DNA of 64,000 bases. Origin: Botrytis cinerea B05.10. Lineage: Eukaryota > Ascomycota > Leotiomycetes > Helotiales > Sclerotiniaceae. Of this stretch, positions 24,965 to 37,056 are shown in pieces. The number at the start of each line of letters is the position of its first letter. Position 1 is the first letter of the stretch. The DNA lies in NCBI RefSeq assembly GCF_000143535.2, contig NC_037319.1, forward strand, positions 1,550,001-1,614,000, read 5' to 3'. Both the position numbers and the translations under genes were made by a program. Below the pieces are notes generated by a model. That model ran no database searches, was not told where the DNA came from, and saw only the letters and a program-made list of their open reading frames with translations.

Positions 24965-26484
24965 GGGTTGTGATTGAGTTGAGAAAAGCCCCGGAAGCAT
25001 GACATATCAGACGAAAGGGAGGGGAAAATCAAGCTATGAAAAAATCAGAAGATCAGAAAGGAGATGATTTGACGATTCGGTGGTACTAGATTGGATACGT
25101 ATTTGTTTTTCCGTTTTTGTTTGGACTTTAGGAGTTTTGACTTTTGCTTTTATATTCCCCACGCAGAAAATGAGTTGAAGATTAATGGTTTACGAAACTG
25201 CATATGGAAGAATCGGAAAATCAAGATATGGAAATGAATAAAAGTTCATATATGAAGATACGAGGATTTCAATATGATGGATGATAAATGATGGATGATG
25301 GAATGATGTATGAGATAGATGTTTGGATAAGTATTTGGATTTGGATTTACGCATGCGATGCGATTAGTAGATTAGATTGAATATCTACTCTTTATGATTC
25401 GTTGTTCTGTTTGAATGGCTTTTTTTGAGGGTGGTTGTGAGTGAGATGGGGGTGGGGGAGGATGGGAAGAGGGAGGGGAATTATAAGATAATTTACAGAC
25501 TGCGAGAATGTCATTGTGTTGAGGGGAGGGTTTCGCGGAATGCTTTTGTGTACTATAAGGATTAGATGTTTCATGAATTAGATTTTAGAGAGTTTTTATT
25601 GGCTATATATATATGTGTGCGTATATGTGTGTATCTAGTTCTGTTTGTCGTATTGGTGTGGTGTAATACCTAAGACTTGTTGATGCTAGAGTATGGGGAG
25701 GCTTCCTCTGCCCGTCCTTTCTTGGTTGATGAAAGGACATGATAAGGATGAGAAAGACGGAGAGGATGAGAAAGATGGAGAGGATGAGAATAGAGGGAGA
25801 GAAAAGGAAACAGAAAAGCTTGAAAACTATATGAAAGAATGTATATGTTGATATTGGATGGGTATGTGGTAGCGTGGCGATGTAATACTACTTGTTGTTG
25901 TGTTAGAGTTATGGAATTAATGGGGGGTTTTGATGCTAGGGGGAGGGAGGGGGAGGAAAAGAAGGACGATGGGCTCTAGAATAAATCATGTGCGCGGCAC
26001 ATTTTATTCGATAGCTGGAAATTGAAATTGTTGAACCTTTGGCTGGAAGAGATGGTGGATTTGACTGATATACTTTGTGGTATGAGTTGGGTGTCTGTTT
26101 GTGATTTGCTTATTTGATCTATGCGACTGAACAGTATTGTGAATTCGTGTCTTTCTCATCTCGTGGAGGGAAGGTAGAGCGGAATATTTTGTAGACAATC
26201 ATCGGCTCTACTTGATATTGGCTATTACTTTTTGAATTCAAAATATATGGAGATCATGTAGATGTATATGTGTTGGGAGTTCTGTATTCCAAGGAAAGTT
26301 GGGTAACAAAACCGCAGGCGGGATACAAGCCCCCTGGATTAGATATTGGGGTTTGATACTGTCAATTTTGTATACTTATGTTGTATTTGATGTATAAAAG
26401 GTTATCTATCTACCTACCGATCTCTTTCTTAACTCTCGAATATCTATTCGTATCTTTATCCTACAACGCAAGTAGAAAAAAAAT
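24965..26484. other. Gene-free purine-rich spacer
   Basis: About 1.5 kb of AT- and purine-rich DNA with G-rich tracts (25445-25480, 25921-25970) and an 18-bp tandem repeat at 25747-25800. Two genes converge on it, so it should hold 3' UTRs. Confidence 0.5.
25747..25800. repeat. 18-bp tandem repeat, three copies
   Basis: The unit is GATGAGAAAGACGGAGAG. The second copy has one change and the third is more diverged. Confidence 0.85.
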
Positions 26485-28099
26485 CTATACCCAACCTCCC
26501 GGTGCTTGTTCTGTCCCTTCCTCATCCTCTTCCTGGATTATGGGTGGGATGCCATGATCATGGTTTCCTTCTTGCGTACCATTCTCACGTGGTTGTGCAT
26601 GTCCATAATTTGCATTTCCTCCCTCCTCAATCTTTCTCGCCACCCAAAAACTAGCGGAATATGTATTTTGTAGCATGGAATCTGGGTCTTGAATATAGGG
26701 CGCTCTCAGGTCAGTCGAGGAAGTGAGGACCTCGAATCCCAATTTGGGAAGCAGAAGCAGTACTTCTGAGTTTGTAAGTTCGATGCTTCCAGGATCGGCG
26801 ATACCGTGATCTTGTACCTGATCGCTAGGTTGTTTTGATGATGAAGGGTTGGAGGAACCAGGAGGGTTGTTTTCGAAATGCCAGAGGAGTGGCCCCATGT
26901 TTATGAGTATGCCGCCAGGTTTGAGGCAGTTGCGGATAGCTTCGAGATAGCGGATGATATTAGGAGCTGTGTCAAGGAAGAAGACAGCGGCTACTGCGTC
27001 GAAGGATTCAGCACGTTCTTCGTCGCCATATAAGAGGAGGAAATCGGAGGCACTCATGGTCATTTCTCCAGCTTGTGGGTTGGAATTCAACGCATTTCCC
27101 GGGTGGACATCTGGGATTTTGACGGATCGAAGATGATTGCTTCGAGTTTTGTGATTGGAAAAGGAATGAATCCAAGGGAAAATTGTGTGATTTTCCTTTT
27201 GGGGACAGAAATTGAGAATGTAGGCACTGGAAAGGAGTTGATGATAACTAATTTCGTTGCCTTCGACGTCGAAGCCTTGCATACAAAGATCAAATACTAG
27301 ACGGCCAAGACCTGCGCCTGGAACCAGGACGCGCATGTTGCGTTTAAGGGGAGAGGATCTAGCTTTTTCGTCTTGGAGGGCGCGGATTACAGGGCGGTAG
27401 GATGCTTCGCGTTCGACGGCTCCTTCAGCGGACCAGTCTCGATACATTTGCCGGAGGGTACTTCGGGCTTTTTCGAGATCCCCTGTGGTTGCTGTACCTC
27501 GGAAATCATCGGGAGATTTGGTGGACGGGTTGAAGTTTGAAGAGGGATAGGGAAGGTTGAAGGAGGGGAGGGCCGCTGATAAGATCGCTTCTGAGAGTTC
27601 GGCATTTTGATCTATGGCATCATCGACAGCTATTAATGTGTCTAGGTAGTTGATTGGTGGCGATGCGAGAAGTTCCCAGTGGGCTCGAGGTAAGGCGTAG
27701 AAGGCTTGCCTTCGTAGATGAGTCGTGTTGTAGTGAGCGGTCTTTTGGTAGTGGCTAGTGTGTATGTCAATAAGAGTCGATGTGTTTGTGTGGTAATAAG
27801 AAAGACATGTGTGTACATCAATGAGCATGCATATGTTATATCCCCTCGGCTCCTGTGTTCGGTGAACACGTACAGGTCCCCCCCTAACATGACACAGAGA
27901 GAACTCGCTTGATAGTCCCATGAAACCGGTGGTGCTACGGTTCTAGCCGATTTCCTCCTCTTATCGGCCTCAAAGATGCCGTCATCAAATAAAAGTATCC
28001 TTACTAGAAAGAATCCAACGCCTGATGAAGAACTCTCTTCTCGTCAGGATCATTTTGAGTTTCCTCATTGCCCTCCCAAGCATTATTATGTTCGGCCAT
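26485..28099 (-). CDS. Carnosine N-methyltransferase-like protein (N2227 family)
   Basis: I place exon 1 at 28005-28099 and exon 2 at 26485-27754, giving 454 aa. Exon 1 encodes MAEHNNAWEGNEE up to ALDSF, and the split Tyr codon rejoins HYQKTAHYNTTHLRRQAFY, a typical start for this family. The SAM-binding motif is VLVPGAGLGRL, followed by EGNEISYHQL, an acidic loop, and a DAVAAVFFLDTAPNI motif. The C-terminal part has PGGILINMGPLLWHF. Animal CARNMT1 methylates carnosine; yeast YNL092W is the fungal relative. The true fungal substrate is unclear. The 250-bp intron has a consensus GTAAGG donor and CACTAG acceptor. The last 40 residues are acidic and non-conserved. It is head-to-head with PAP1. 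Confidence 0.88.
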
Positions 28100-28504
28100 A
28101 TCGTATATGTAATATCTTCATGGACATGGGATAATTGTTCCTATCAAGAGAGCGAAGTCTAAAGATATTAAAGAATCAGGATCCTCATCAAGTGAATACA
28201 AGGAGGATACGGTGTACAGTATTATTCAGGTGTTTAGGTAGGCACATGGAAACTATCTAAGTTCCCGCTCCTCATGGTACAAGTGGGGGTGAAGCTTCCA
28301 AAGTGAATCTAAAATAAACCGTTCGCTTATGCACGATAGTACATAGACCAATTTATGGTCGCGCCGGTGTTTGACTCTCTATCGACCTTCTTCAACCAAA
28401 CACCCCAAACAACCAAACATTGATACCGACATTTATTTTAAGCTGTTCATCTCGACAGCCTCGAAAGCCAACTCAAAGCTTTCGGTCTCGGTATCTTCAT
28501 CAAA
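28100..28504. promoter_or_regulatory. Divergent promoter, methyltransferase / PAP1
   Basis: About 400 bp separate the two start codons. They hold both promoters and leaders. No other feature is visible. Confidence 0.5.
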
Positions 28505-30689
28505 ATGGCAACTGCAGCCCCCAGACAGCTGGGCATCACTCCGCCTTTATCTACCGCGCTTCCAACTGATGCCGAGAAGCAAGCAACCGATGCGCTGATT
28601 GAAGAAATGACAAAAGAGAATCTTTTTGAAAGCCGCGCCGATACCGAAAAAAGGTATATGATTGCGATTATTATCTCCGTTTCTCCCAAAATCCGCAGCT
28701 CAATCATATCCTGGAATATCTTGCTTCACTTTTAGCTCTTTCATTACTGACAAACTTTTGCGCAGATCCGCCGTCCTTGCTTCTTTACAATCCATCACCG
28801 AAGAATTTGTCAAACGCGTCTGCAGAAAGCAAAACTTACCGGAGAACATCGTCAATAATGCCGGCGGTAGAATCTTTACATATGGCAGTTTTCGACTTGG
28901 TGTATATGGACCTGGCTCTGATATCGATACTCTGGTTGTCGTACCCAAGAACGTTTCTCGCGAAGAATATTTCGAACTTTTTCCAGATCTTCTCGTTGAA
29001 ATGGCGCCAGAAGGAGCTATTGAAGACCTAACGCCTGTTCCGGAAGCCTTCGTGCCAATCATTAAGTTTGAATATTCAGGCATCAGCATCGATCTGATCT
29101 TCGCACGCATTGAAGTACTTACTCAGATTTCAAGGTCCCTAAGCTTGAACGACGACAACTTATTAACGGGCTTGGATGAAGCTGGTCTACGCTCTCTAAA
29201 CGGAACGCGAGTTACCGATGATATTTTGAATTTAGTACCGGAAAAGGCAGTATTCAGAACTGCTTTGAGGGGCGTTAAACTTTGGGCGCAGAGACGAGCT
29301 ATCTATGCAAACATTATGGGGTTTCCTGGAGGAGTCGCCTGGGCGATGCTGGTGGCCAGAGTCTGTCAATTATATCCACAAGCAACTGCCTCTACAGTCA
29401 TCCTCAAATTTTTCCGCATTATGTCTCAGTGGCAGTGGCCGCAACCAGTCTTACTGCAGGCAATTAAAGGTGGTAAGCTTAATGTTCGTGTCTGGAATCC
29501 AAGAGTAAGCTTCTCTCCTGCAACATGCTCCGGCTTTAATTGACTTTGATAGGTTTATAAAGGCGACGGTTACCATCTTATGCCAATTATTACCCCCTCG
29601 TACCCTTCTATGTGTGCTACTCACAATATAACAAAGTCAACCAAAGAGATCATTTGCCGGGAACTTGCTCGCGGAGGGAATATTACGGACAGAATTATGA
29701 CGGGCAAGGCATCTTGGAAAGACTTGTTCGTCAAACACACATTCTTCACCAAAAATTACAAATACTACCTTTCCGTCATCTCCGCCAGTACTACAAAGGA
29801 GGCTCAACTTATATGGGCCGGTTTGGTTGAATCGAAAGTTAGACTTTTAGTTGCTAATGTAGAAAACCATGAATCAATTGCGTTGGCACATCCATTCAAC
29901 AAGGGATTCGAACGAGTTCACAAATGCAGTTCCGAGGATGAAATCGAATCGGTAAAAGAGGGCAATCTGCAATACCAGATCAAAGAAATCCCAACAGTGA
30001 CTACGGACCCATCCCATGATACAACTTTAGGAACTGCGGTGAAGGACCAGAATGGAGATGCACCAAAATCCGAACCCGAGAAGAAGGAATCACTGGTTTA
30101 CACAACAACACATTATATCGGCCTCGAGCTTCGCGAAGGTAAGTGCACCACCGCCATCCTTACATTTATGAACGATCTTACTGTTATCACGATTATGGTA
30201 TTTGGAATATGCATTCTAATTACAAGCTTCTATGATATATATTCCGAGGCCCAGCTACTAACAATCTTAGGCGCTAAATCGCTCGACCTTGCATGGTGTG
30301 TTGATGAGTTCAAGCGAGTGTGTAGAAGTTGGGAGAAGTATAATGAGGAGCTTAATACCTTATCTGTCGTTAACACTCGAAAGTTTGTGCTCCCTTTCAT
30401 GAATTATATGGTGAGAAGTGCTGATTTATGATTCATAGCTGCGACCTTCCAGACGACGTCTTTACTGAAGGCGAGGTCAAGCCAACTCGTTCCCAAAAGA
30501 AGAAGAAGCGTTCTTCAGCAGATGTATGTTAAAGCCAATCCCTCGTTCGGGATGTGGCCCAAGGTTAAAGGCGGAAGATCTCGTTTTCGATTGGGATTTT
30601 TCTCAGATAAATTCCAAGCATTACTAACACTTTATTAGGACGTTGAAAATGCATCCACAAAGAGACGGCAGGTAGTTGCTGCTGGATAA
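28505..30689 (+). CDS. PAP1: Poly(A) polymerase Pap1
   Basis: Six exons give 573 aa: 28505-28653, 28766-29504, 29553-30138, 30271-30382, 30439-30523 and 30639-30689. Pap1 adds the poly(A) tail to pre-mRNAs in the nucleus as part of the cleavage and polyadenylation machinery. The catalytic signature YGSFRLGVYGPGSDIDTL has the GS motif and the first two metal-binding Asp residues; the third Asp is in SIDLIFARI. The PAP central domain follows (GRIMTGK-type helix, WAGLVESKVR) and an RNA-binding domain. The C-terminus ends CDLPDDVFTEGEV, then a KKKKRSS lysine patch probably acting as a nuclear signal, and QVVAAG. Fungal PAPs run about 550-650 aa, so it is complete. The last two introns (30383-30438 and 30524-30638) were placed by frame. 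Confidence 0.95.
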
Positions 30690-31338
30690 TGATTCAGTGC
30701 GGAACCATATCCTCTCTTACTCTACTATCATTGATGGTATCTAACGACAGGCTTGCTCTACATTAGCTTTAGATCATTGGGATCGTATAATCAGATTTGA
30801 AAAGAAGAAAACCCAAAAAAAAAACGGAAAAACGACCAACTTAATAACTTACTGACCTGAGGCAGTTCGCATCAACAAGTTCATTTATCCATTCATTTCA
30901 TTAAGTAAATCTTTAAGTATCACCTACTTCCTTGATATTCCTTCGGGGTAAACCCGTAATAATGAAAATTCATATTCAGGCCTGGGTACAGTGTTGAGGC
31001 AAATTGAAAGGGCATATCCTCCTGAAAATAATCCGGCACCGGCGTTCTTAGAGGCTATCGCTTCACTTTGTGATTGAGGGTTGAGGGAAAGGGAGGAGTT
31101 TGTCAAGTGAAAATGACACGACAGCACGCATTGGTTGAAAGATGCAGCGGGAACTAGTCTGGGCCATTTTCAAATGACATGACTACATAGATGACTATGT
31201 ATTTTAAGAAATCAATACAATTCCGATTCCGAGACTACGTGTCTCACATACAGATAGGTGATGGAATCTATGATTGATGGTGTGTGTTCGTGGTGATGGT
31301 TCAAATGGAATGTGGATGTATGTATTTGAGATGATTGT

Positions 31339-31376
31339 GTTGTAGTTGTAGTTGTAGTAGTAGTTGTTGTTGTTGT

Positions 31377-31411
<35 letters not shown>
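31339..31411. repeat. (TTG/TAG)n followed by (AT)n microsatellite
   Basis: A run of TTG/TAG triplets is followed by about 31 bp of pure AT alternation (31380-31411). Confidence 0.9.
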
Positions 31412-31415
<4 letters not shown>

Positions 31416-31545
31416 AAATATACATACATATATACACATGTGTATAAAATATACATACATATATACACATGTGTATAAAATATACATACATATATACACA
31501 TATATATAAAATATACATACATATATACACACATACACACATATA
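31412..31545. repeat. 31-bp tandem repeat, about four copies
   Basis: The unit begins TATAAAATATACATACATAT. Copies start at 31412, 31443, 31474 and 31505, exactly 31 bp apart, with changes growing towards the right. Confidence 0.9.
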
Positions 31546-32094
31546 GATTTTCCAGTCTTGGCTGGACAGGGTGCACCGCCTTTTCCAAGAGTGACGTAGG
31601 ATGTAAATCTTGTGAAATGCCCAACCCCCAACCCCCAACCCAAGTCCCTTCCCGATTTAGCAAGCAATAAGCACGTAAGGTGAGGTAAGCAAGGAAAGCT
31701 AGGACAGTACCAGGACCCAAAGCCCAGGTACCTAGGTGAGGAATTCCCAAATTCCCATCTGGATGGCTCTTGGCAAATACTTTGACGCCGGTACCTGTAC
31801 CGATCTATACCTTTTCTTCTTGTAGACGTTAACCTTCTCATTTCGAGGTCGTCGGTCAATATTGAATCATTCGCTCGCACAAGGGAAAACAATCGATCAC
31901 AATCCCAGCCCTTGTTTTTCGTCATAAACCCGGTCAGCAGTGTCAGATCACATAACATAAATGATAAGCAGCAGGCGTGGGTTTGGTATTTATTATTAGC
32001 TTATTCCTTCTCACACCCACCCAACTAGGTAAAAGGACTGGAACGTCTCCACAGCACTCAACATCATTCAGGCTGACAGCCTCGCACATTCGCC

Positions 32095-34980
32095 GTGGCT
32101 CCTCCTTCATTTCGTCGAGCAGGCAATCCGCATCGAAGAACATCCCTTCTCCGATACCTATTCCCACATTTCCGGCAGACTATTCGCCAGCGCTTTGCAA
32201 AATTCAGATTCGAAACATTCCCAGTCTACAAACTTGGCGCGCAATCACGAATCTATAATTACATAGTCAGAACTCAGTTACAAAGGAAGAAAAAGAGAGC
32301 TGCTGGCAAAACTGTCTCTCAAATTCTTGGAAGACCGGTGAGGAAATTCTTCGGTGGCGGCTCCAAAGACAATGCGACGGCTTCTAGAAAGCTGAACCCA
32401 TCATCTTATTCGATGTCTGGCTATGCCGCAGATGGATATGGGGAGGAGAAAAAACGAGGGGGGAAGAGGGAGAAATTGGCAGGGTATTTCAAAGCTGCGA
32501 ACGAACTTCGTCAATCGTATCAACAATCATACGCAGAAAAATGGGGTGGGAGTGGTGGAATAGATGATGATGAGCATGGAATACCAGGTTCATTTCCGGA
32601 TGTATCTATTGTTTCGCACGGTGATGAGCAAATGATATTATTTCCATCATATGCGCGGAGACATACTAAAGAGAAACCATTTTTCGAAAATGCCAACATG
32701 AATCCTAAATTAAACGAACCGGGAGACGCGGAATATTGGGCGAGGGAATGGCAAAAATACGAAGACGATAGGGCTATCGTTGATGTGGATGTTAGAGGAT
32801 GGCTTTACTCTCCTCATAGAGGGCCTATGACAAGAAAGAATAGGCTACTCATTGGTCTCGCACGCCAGTTGAGTGGGATACCTGCACCAAAATCTGGTTC
32901 TCGAGAGACTAGTCCGGATTCAAATTCATTAAGAGCAAAACATAGAGAACTTGAGCAGAGGCATGATGAGGAGAAGATCGCCCGTGAAGCAGAACAAATA
33001 TTGAAAAAGGGTCGAGGCGAGGAGGAGGCAGCACTACGGGGTGATTATAGTGAAAAGCCAAAACGGGAATCAGACGGTGATAGTATCTATAGTGAACGCG
33101 GTAGGCAGCGGGGTGGCAGTTCACGAGTATCACCAGAGTCATCTCCTGCTCCAAGTCGTCTAACAAAACGCACATCATGGAATCAACCATCAGAGATGAC
33201 CCAAGCGGAACTATTAAAAGCAAATGCGCATTTGATGGCACGATTAAGGCCGTTCCTTACGAATCCCATGGTTCAAACAGCAATTACGGTTTTCTTTTAC
33301 GACGAAAAGAATTCTTCGTCGCGTACAATAGAAACAAATGAAGCAGGTCATTTCATCATGCGAGCCGCTCTGGAGTTTGTTCCCACACATGTTAGAGTGT
33401 TGGCTTCGGAAAACCTTTCAGCGATTGAAGAAGTCAAGATTACTGAACCAAAAGGAGTCAGTCTCATTACTGATGTTGATGATACAATCAAGCACTCTTC
33501 AATTGGTGCAGGATCAAGAGAGATTTTCAGAAATGTCTTCATTCGTGAATTTGCCGACCTCACAATTCAAGGTGTCAGGGAATGGTATAATACAATGTAT
33601 GATATGGGTGTTGGGGTACACTACGTATCCAATTCACCTTGGCAATTATTCCCAGTCTTAGTGAGCTTTTTCAGAAAAGCAGGGCTACCACCTGGATCTT
33701 ATCATCTAAAACAATACAGCGGAATGCTTCAAGGTATTTTTGAACCTGTTGCGGAAAGAAAGAAAGGCACCCTTGAGAAGATCATGCGAGATTTTTCGGA
33801 AAGGAAATTCATTTTGATTGGAGATAGTGGAGAAGCAGATTTAGAAGTCTATACCGATGTCGTTTTAGCAAATCCGGGGAAAATCCTAGGGATCTTTATC
33901 CGAGATGTCACAACACCTGAAGATATAGGTTTCTTTGATCCAGCATTAGGCCCGCTTAGTGGAGATCGTCGAAGGTTTGAACCTCAATCGCGAACTCAAT
34001 CCATTGACAGTAGGAGATCATCTACATATAGTAAATCTGAGCAATCAGAGAAACGACCATCTTTGCCTCCTAGAGCTCCCTCGGAAACTAAACTCCAGAC
34101 CAGTAATGGACCGACTATGGGAACACTTATTGACTTCGGGGATGAGCCTGAGAATGAGCCAGTACATAAATCTCATAGGCAAGTGGTACCTCGTTCCATG
34201 TCAGAGATGGAAGTATCGAATGTTCCACGACGAAGATCCGCCAATGATGGGAAAGCTCCTCCACCTCGACCCTCCAAGCCTTTATCACTTCGTGGAGCAA
34301 GTACAATCACAATGATTCCACCCGAATCATCCGAACCCCCAAAGCAAATATCTCCACCGCCACCACCGAAACCTCGACGCTCAGGTGCTATACATGGAAG
34401 TGTAAATAACCACCCATTGAAGCAGACACAAAGTAGTGCGGAATTATCAGAATCATCCAGTGAGGGTTACATATCTAGTGCTCGTCATAAAGTTGCAGAG
34501 ACCTACAACAATCTTCCAGAAATGAGATCTTATATACCAGGCATGGGTGAATCAAATCCAAGGCCCCAACCTGCATTCAACCCATCATACAGTCCATCAT
34601 CAAATAATGGACCACCTCCTCCCCCACGTCGCAAATCTACCATCCCTTCATCAATCTCCACGGCCAGTACTATTACCCAAGCAACCACAAATAACAGTTC
34701 CCCCGACTCATCAGACGATGAATACTACCGAACATCCAGTGGAGCACCAGCAAACAAAAAATTAGATCTCTGGAGACGTCGTTGGAAACGCGCAAAGGGT
34801 ATTCTTGACGGGCAAGGTGTAACGCTCAGGGCTTGGAGAACCGGTGATGATGTATGTATAGAGGCCGTACATATGGTTGAACAAGCTATGCGGGAGATGG
34901 GAGTTGAAGGGTATGGAAATGGGAAAGGGAAGACGGGGAAGGGAGGTGGAGAGATTAAGGTTAAGGATTTGAAGAGGTAG
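32095..34980 (+). CDS. APP1: Phosphatidate phosphatase APP1 (DUF2183), start uncertain
   Basis: The protein is a Mg-dependent phosphatidate phosphatase of the HAD class, linked in yeast to actin patches and endocytosis. The catalytic DxDxT is DVDDTIKHSS in the central domain, with SNSPWQLFPVL and ILIGDSGEADLEVY completing the HAD motifs. The C-terminal half is a proline-rich, serine-rich tail with PPLPPRAP, PPPRPSKP, PPPPPKPRR and PPPPPRRKS, candidate SH3-binding sites, and ends with a basic/helical segment. From the first in-frame non-ATG codon (GTG, 32095) the frame would give 961 aa. No ATG precedes that frame after a TGA at 32074. Either the first exon lies upstream (a short ATG frame at 31961 is one candidate), or translation starts at the ATG near 32413 (MSGYAADGYG), which resembles other fungal APP1 starts. 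The catalytic part is not affected. Confidence 0.88.
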   Translation: MAPPSFRRAGNPHRRTSLLRYLFPHFRQTIRQRFAKFRFETFPVYKLGAQSRIYNYIVRTQLQRKKKRAAGKTVSQILGRPVRKFFGGGSKDNATASRKLNPSSYSMSGYAADGYGEEKKRGGKREKLAGYFKAANELRQSYQQSYAEKWGGSGGIDDDEHGIPGSFPDVSIVSHGDEQMILFPSYARRHTKEKPFFENANMNPKLNEPGDAEYWAREWQKYEDDRAIVDVDVRGWLYSPHRGPMTRKNRLLIGLARQLSGIPAPKSGSRETSPDSNSLRAKHRELEQRHDEEKIAREAEQILKKGRGEEEAALRGDYSEKPKRESDGDSIYSERGRQRGGSSRVSPESSPAPSRLTKRTSWNQPSEMTQAELLKANAHLMARLRPFLTNPMVQTAITVFFYDEKNSSSRTIETNEAGHFIMRAALEFVPTHVRVLASENLSAIEEVKITEPKGVSLITDVDDTIKHSSIGAGSREIFRNVFIREFADLTIQGVREWYNTMYDMGVGVHYVSNSPWQLFPVLVSFFRKAGLPPGSYHLKQYSGMLQGIFEPVAERKKGTLEKIMRDFSERKFILIGDSGEADLEVYTDVVLANPGKILGIFIRDVTTPEDIGFFDPALGPLSGDRRRFEPQSRTQSIDSRRSSTYSKSEQSEKRPSLPPRAPSETKLQTSNGPTMGTLIDFGDEPENEPVHKSHRQVVPRSMSEMEVSNVPRRRSANDGKAPPPRPSKPLSLRGASTITMIPPESSEPPKQISPPPPPKPRRSGAIHGSVNNHPLKQTQSSAELSESSSEGYISSARHKVAETYNNLPEMRSYIPGMGESNPRPQPAFNPSYSPSSNNGPPPPPRRKSTIPSSISTASTITQATTNNSSPDSSDDEYYRTSSGAPANKKLDLWRRRWKRAKGILDGQGVTLRAWRTGDDVCIEAVHMVEQAMREMGVEGYGNGKGKTGKGGGEIKVKDLKR

Positions 34981-36112
34981 AGTTTGGTGTGAATAAGGAA
35001 ATGAATGGGCGAGTTAGTTTGTTGGTTGCGGAATAGAGCGTTGAATTATATTATATTATATTTTGGGGGGTTTTGGATGGATGGATGATTGTACACTTGC
35101 ATACATGGAATGGCGAATAAACTTTCAAGAGAAGCGAAGAGTTTAGATACGAAGGAATGACAGCGGGAAAGCGGGATATATATGTATTAAGAGTCATGAT
35201 TTATAAGTGGGAAATAGAATAATAAATATCCAAGATTCAATGTTTTACTTGCTAGTTGTTTGGTGAGGATTTGCATATGTGCATATATATATATATACTA
35301 GGCAAATAAATAAACAATACATCTAGATTCACTCGATATTTGTATAAGGATGTTGCGAGCTAAGATATGTAGGTTGGTAGGGAGGGAGAGAGGGAGGGAG
35401 AGAGGTATTCGTTTCGCTTGTTTGGAAAAGGGGGTTGAGGGGTGGGTGCTGAGTCGCTTGTTTCGGTAGCTTTTGGGGAATTGGAGAGGGGGAGAGAGGC
35501 AGAGGGGGAATTGGGAATTGGGAATTGGGGGTTGTGGATTTTGATTATGATTATGATTGTGTGAATGGAATTTGTTGGGTCTTGATGAGGTTCTTTTTCC
35601 TAGATTTTTTTTGAAGGGGGGGGGGAAGCGGGGTTTATCAAGAAGGAGATGGAAAATTTGTCTTTGTAATTGTAATGGATTTCATTATAGGTATATAGGT
35701 ATATAGATAGGTGGGTAGGTAGGTAGATGGGTAGATAGGTGGATATGTGAATCCTGCGGCTGGGTGAGGTTGTGTGAAAGAAAGAATAGAGTGGTAATGA
35801 AAAACTCGAGAATCTAGATCTCATAGTGCAGGTAGGTGATGGATATTGGAATGGGAGGGAGAGTTGGGATTTAGTATACAGTGTGGTTTTTGTGAGGGCT
35901 GGGGAATTGAGGGTGATGGTGATGGTGAGGGCGAGGAATAATTGATTTATTTACTTATTTACTTATTTATTTGTATATGTTTGTTTGTGTTTGTTTGTGT
36001 GTTTGTGTGTTTGTATGTTTGTATATTTGGGTTGTGAAAATCGGGGTTTGATTTGATTATGGTGATTTGGCTTTGCTTTGCTTTTCTTTGCTTTGGTTTT
36101 GGTTTTGAAGTT

Positions 36113-36167
36113 CGGAGTTTGGAGTTTGGAGTTTGGAGTTTGGAGTTTGGAGTTTGGAGTTTGGAGT
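36113..36167. repeat. 7-bp tandem repeat (TTTGGAG)n
   Basis: About eight copies of TTTGGAG in direct order, starting after a diverged TTCGGAG copy. Confidence 0.92.
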
Positions 36168-36312
36168 GCAAAGGGTTGATTTATTTTAATTTCATCTCGA
36201 TTTCGATTTCGAGAGCTGAGGATCTATATATTATATATTCTTCAAGTTGCTATTTTTTTGAACTTTTTCGTCATCTGGGGGAAGGGTATGAGTAGGATTT
36301 ATCTCGAGTGCT

Positions 36313-36349
36313 CTTTCTTCTTCTTCTTCTTCTTCTTCTTCTTCTTCTT

Positions 36350-36379
<30 letters not shown>
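36313..36379. repeat. (CTT)n trinucleotide run, about 22 copies
   Basis: Uninterrupted TTC/CTT repetition. In the other frames it would code for poly-Phe, poly-Ser or poly-Leu, which explains a spurious open frame. Confidence 0.93.
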
Positions 36380-36380
<1 letters not shown>

Positions 36381-37056
36381 AAAGTAAGAGGAAATGAAAT
36401 CCCTTTAGATAGATTAAGACGGATAAGACAAGTAAGTAATTATAGGTGAGTATTCTTCATGATTCCGAATGATGTGTAGATTTGTATGAATATAATATAT
36501 TTTTAGGTAGCTAATCTGTGTAGAGTAGAGTAGAATAGAGTAGAGATGAGATATTTTTCTCTTGCAACAAAGTATATCTATCAACTCTTCGATCTGCTCG
36601 TATATCTAGCGCTTTCACATATCGGAAATCCTCGTGTCATTCGGGGAATTTAGGATATGTCACGACTCTCTTTGTCGTGTCATTCGCTGTCATATCTTCT
36701 CAAACTTCACGCAATGGATTCCTTTTTCGGAAGACATTTATGTCCTGATGTGGATGTATGGATATGTAAACTAGAAGCTAGCAAGATATATTTCTGACTG
36801 TGGTGATGCTTTGGTATTGGTATTGCTTGGTTTGAGGATTGAGATCATCATGGTCGTCATATAATCATCTTGAGCTGCGATAACAATGCTAGCGGATCTG
36901 CATCTAGACTTTGAGATGAATATTGACTACATACACCTTCCCATCCAAGCCAACCTGACTAGTTGAAACTAAGCGTTAAAGAAGCACTAGTTTGTGAGTT
37001 GAAACATAAATACTGATACAAAGTACAACGATCTGAATCTGAAAAGAAGAAAGACA

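Larger units (their letters stand above)
30690..32094. other. Spacer with satellite-like repeats
   Basis: The spacer starts with the PAP1 3' end and holds the microsatellite and 31-bp tandem repeat described separately. A palindromic GGTACCTAGGTGAGG tract lies near 31727. The APP1 promoter must lie towards the right end. Confidence 0.5.
34981..36960. other. Gene-free microsatellite-rich spacer
   Basis: Nearly 2 kb of AT-rich and G-rich simple sequence: GGGAGGGAGAGAG runs near 35385, GTAGGTAGGTAG near 35715 and GTTTGTGTTTG runs near 35985. The two repeats below are part of it. No coding signal. Confidence 0.55.

Noticed and set aside
31212..31958. A 248-aa minus frame with poly-Thr and Tyr/Ile runs
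   Set aside because: Mostly the TTG/TAG, AT and 31-bp repeats translated; no motif.
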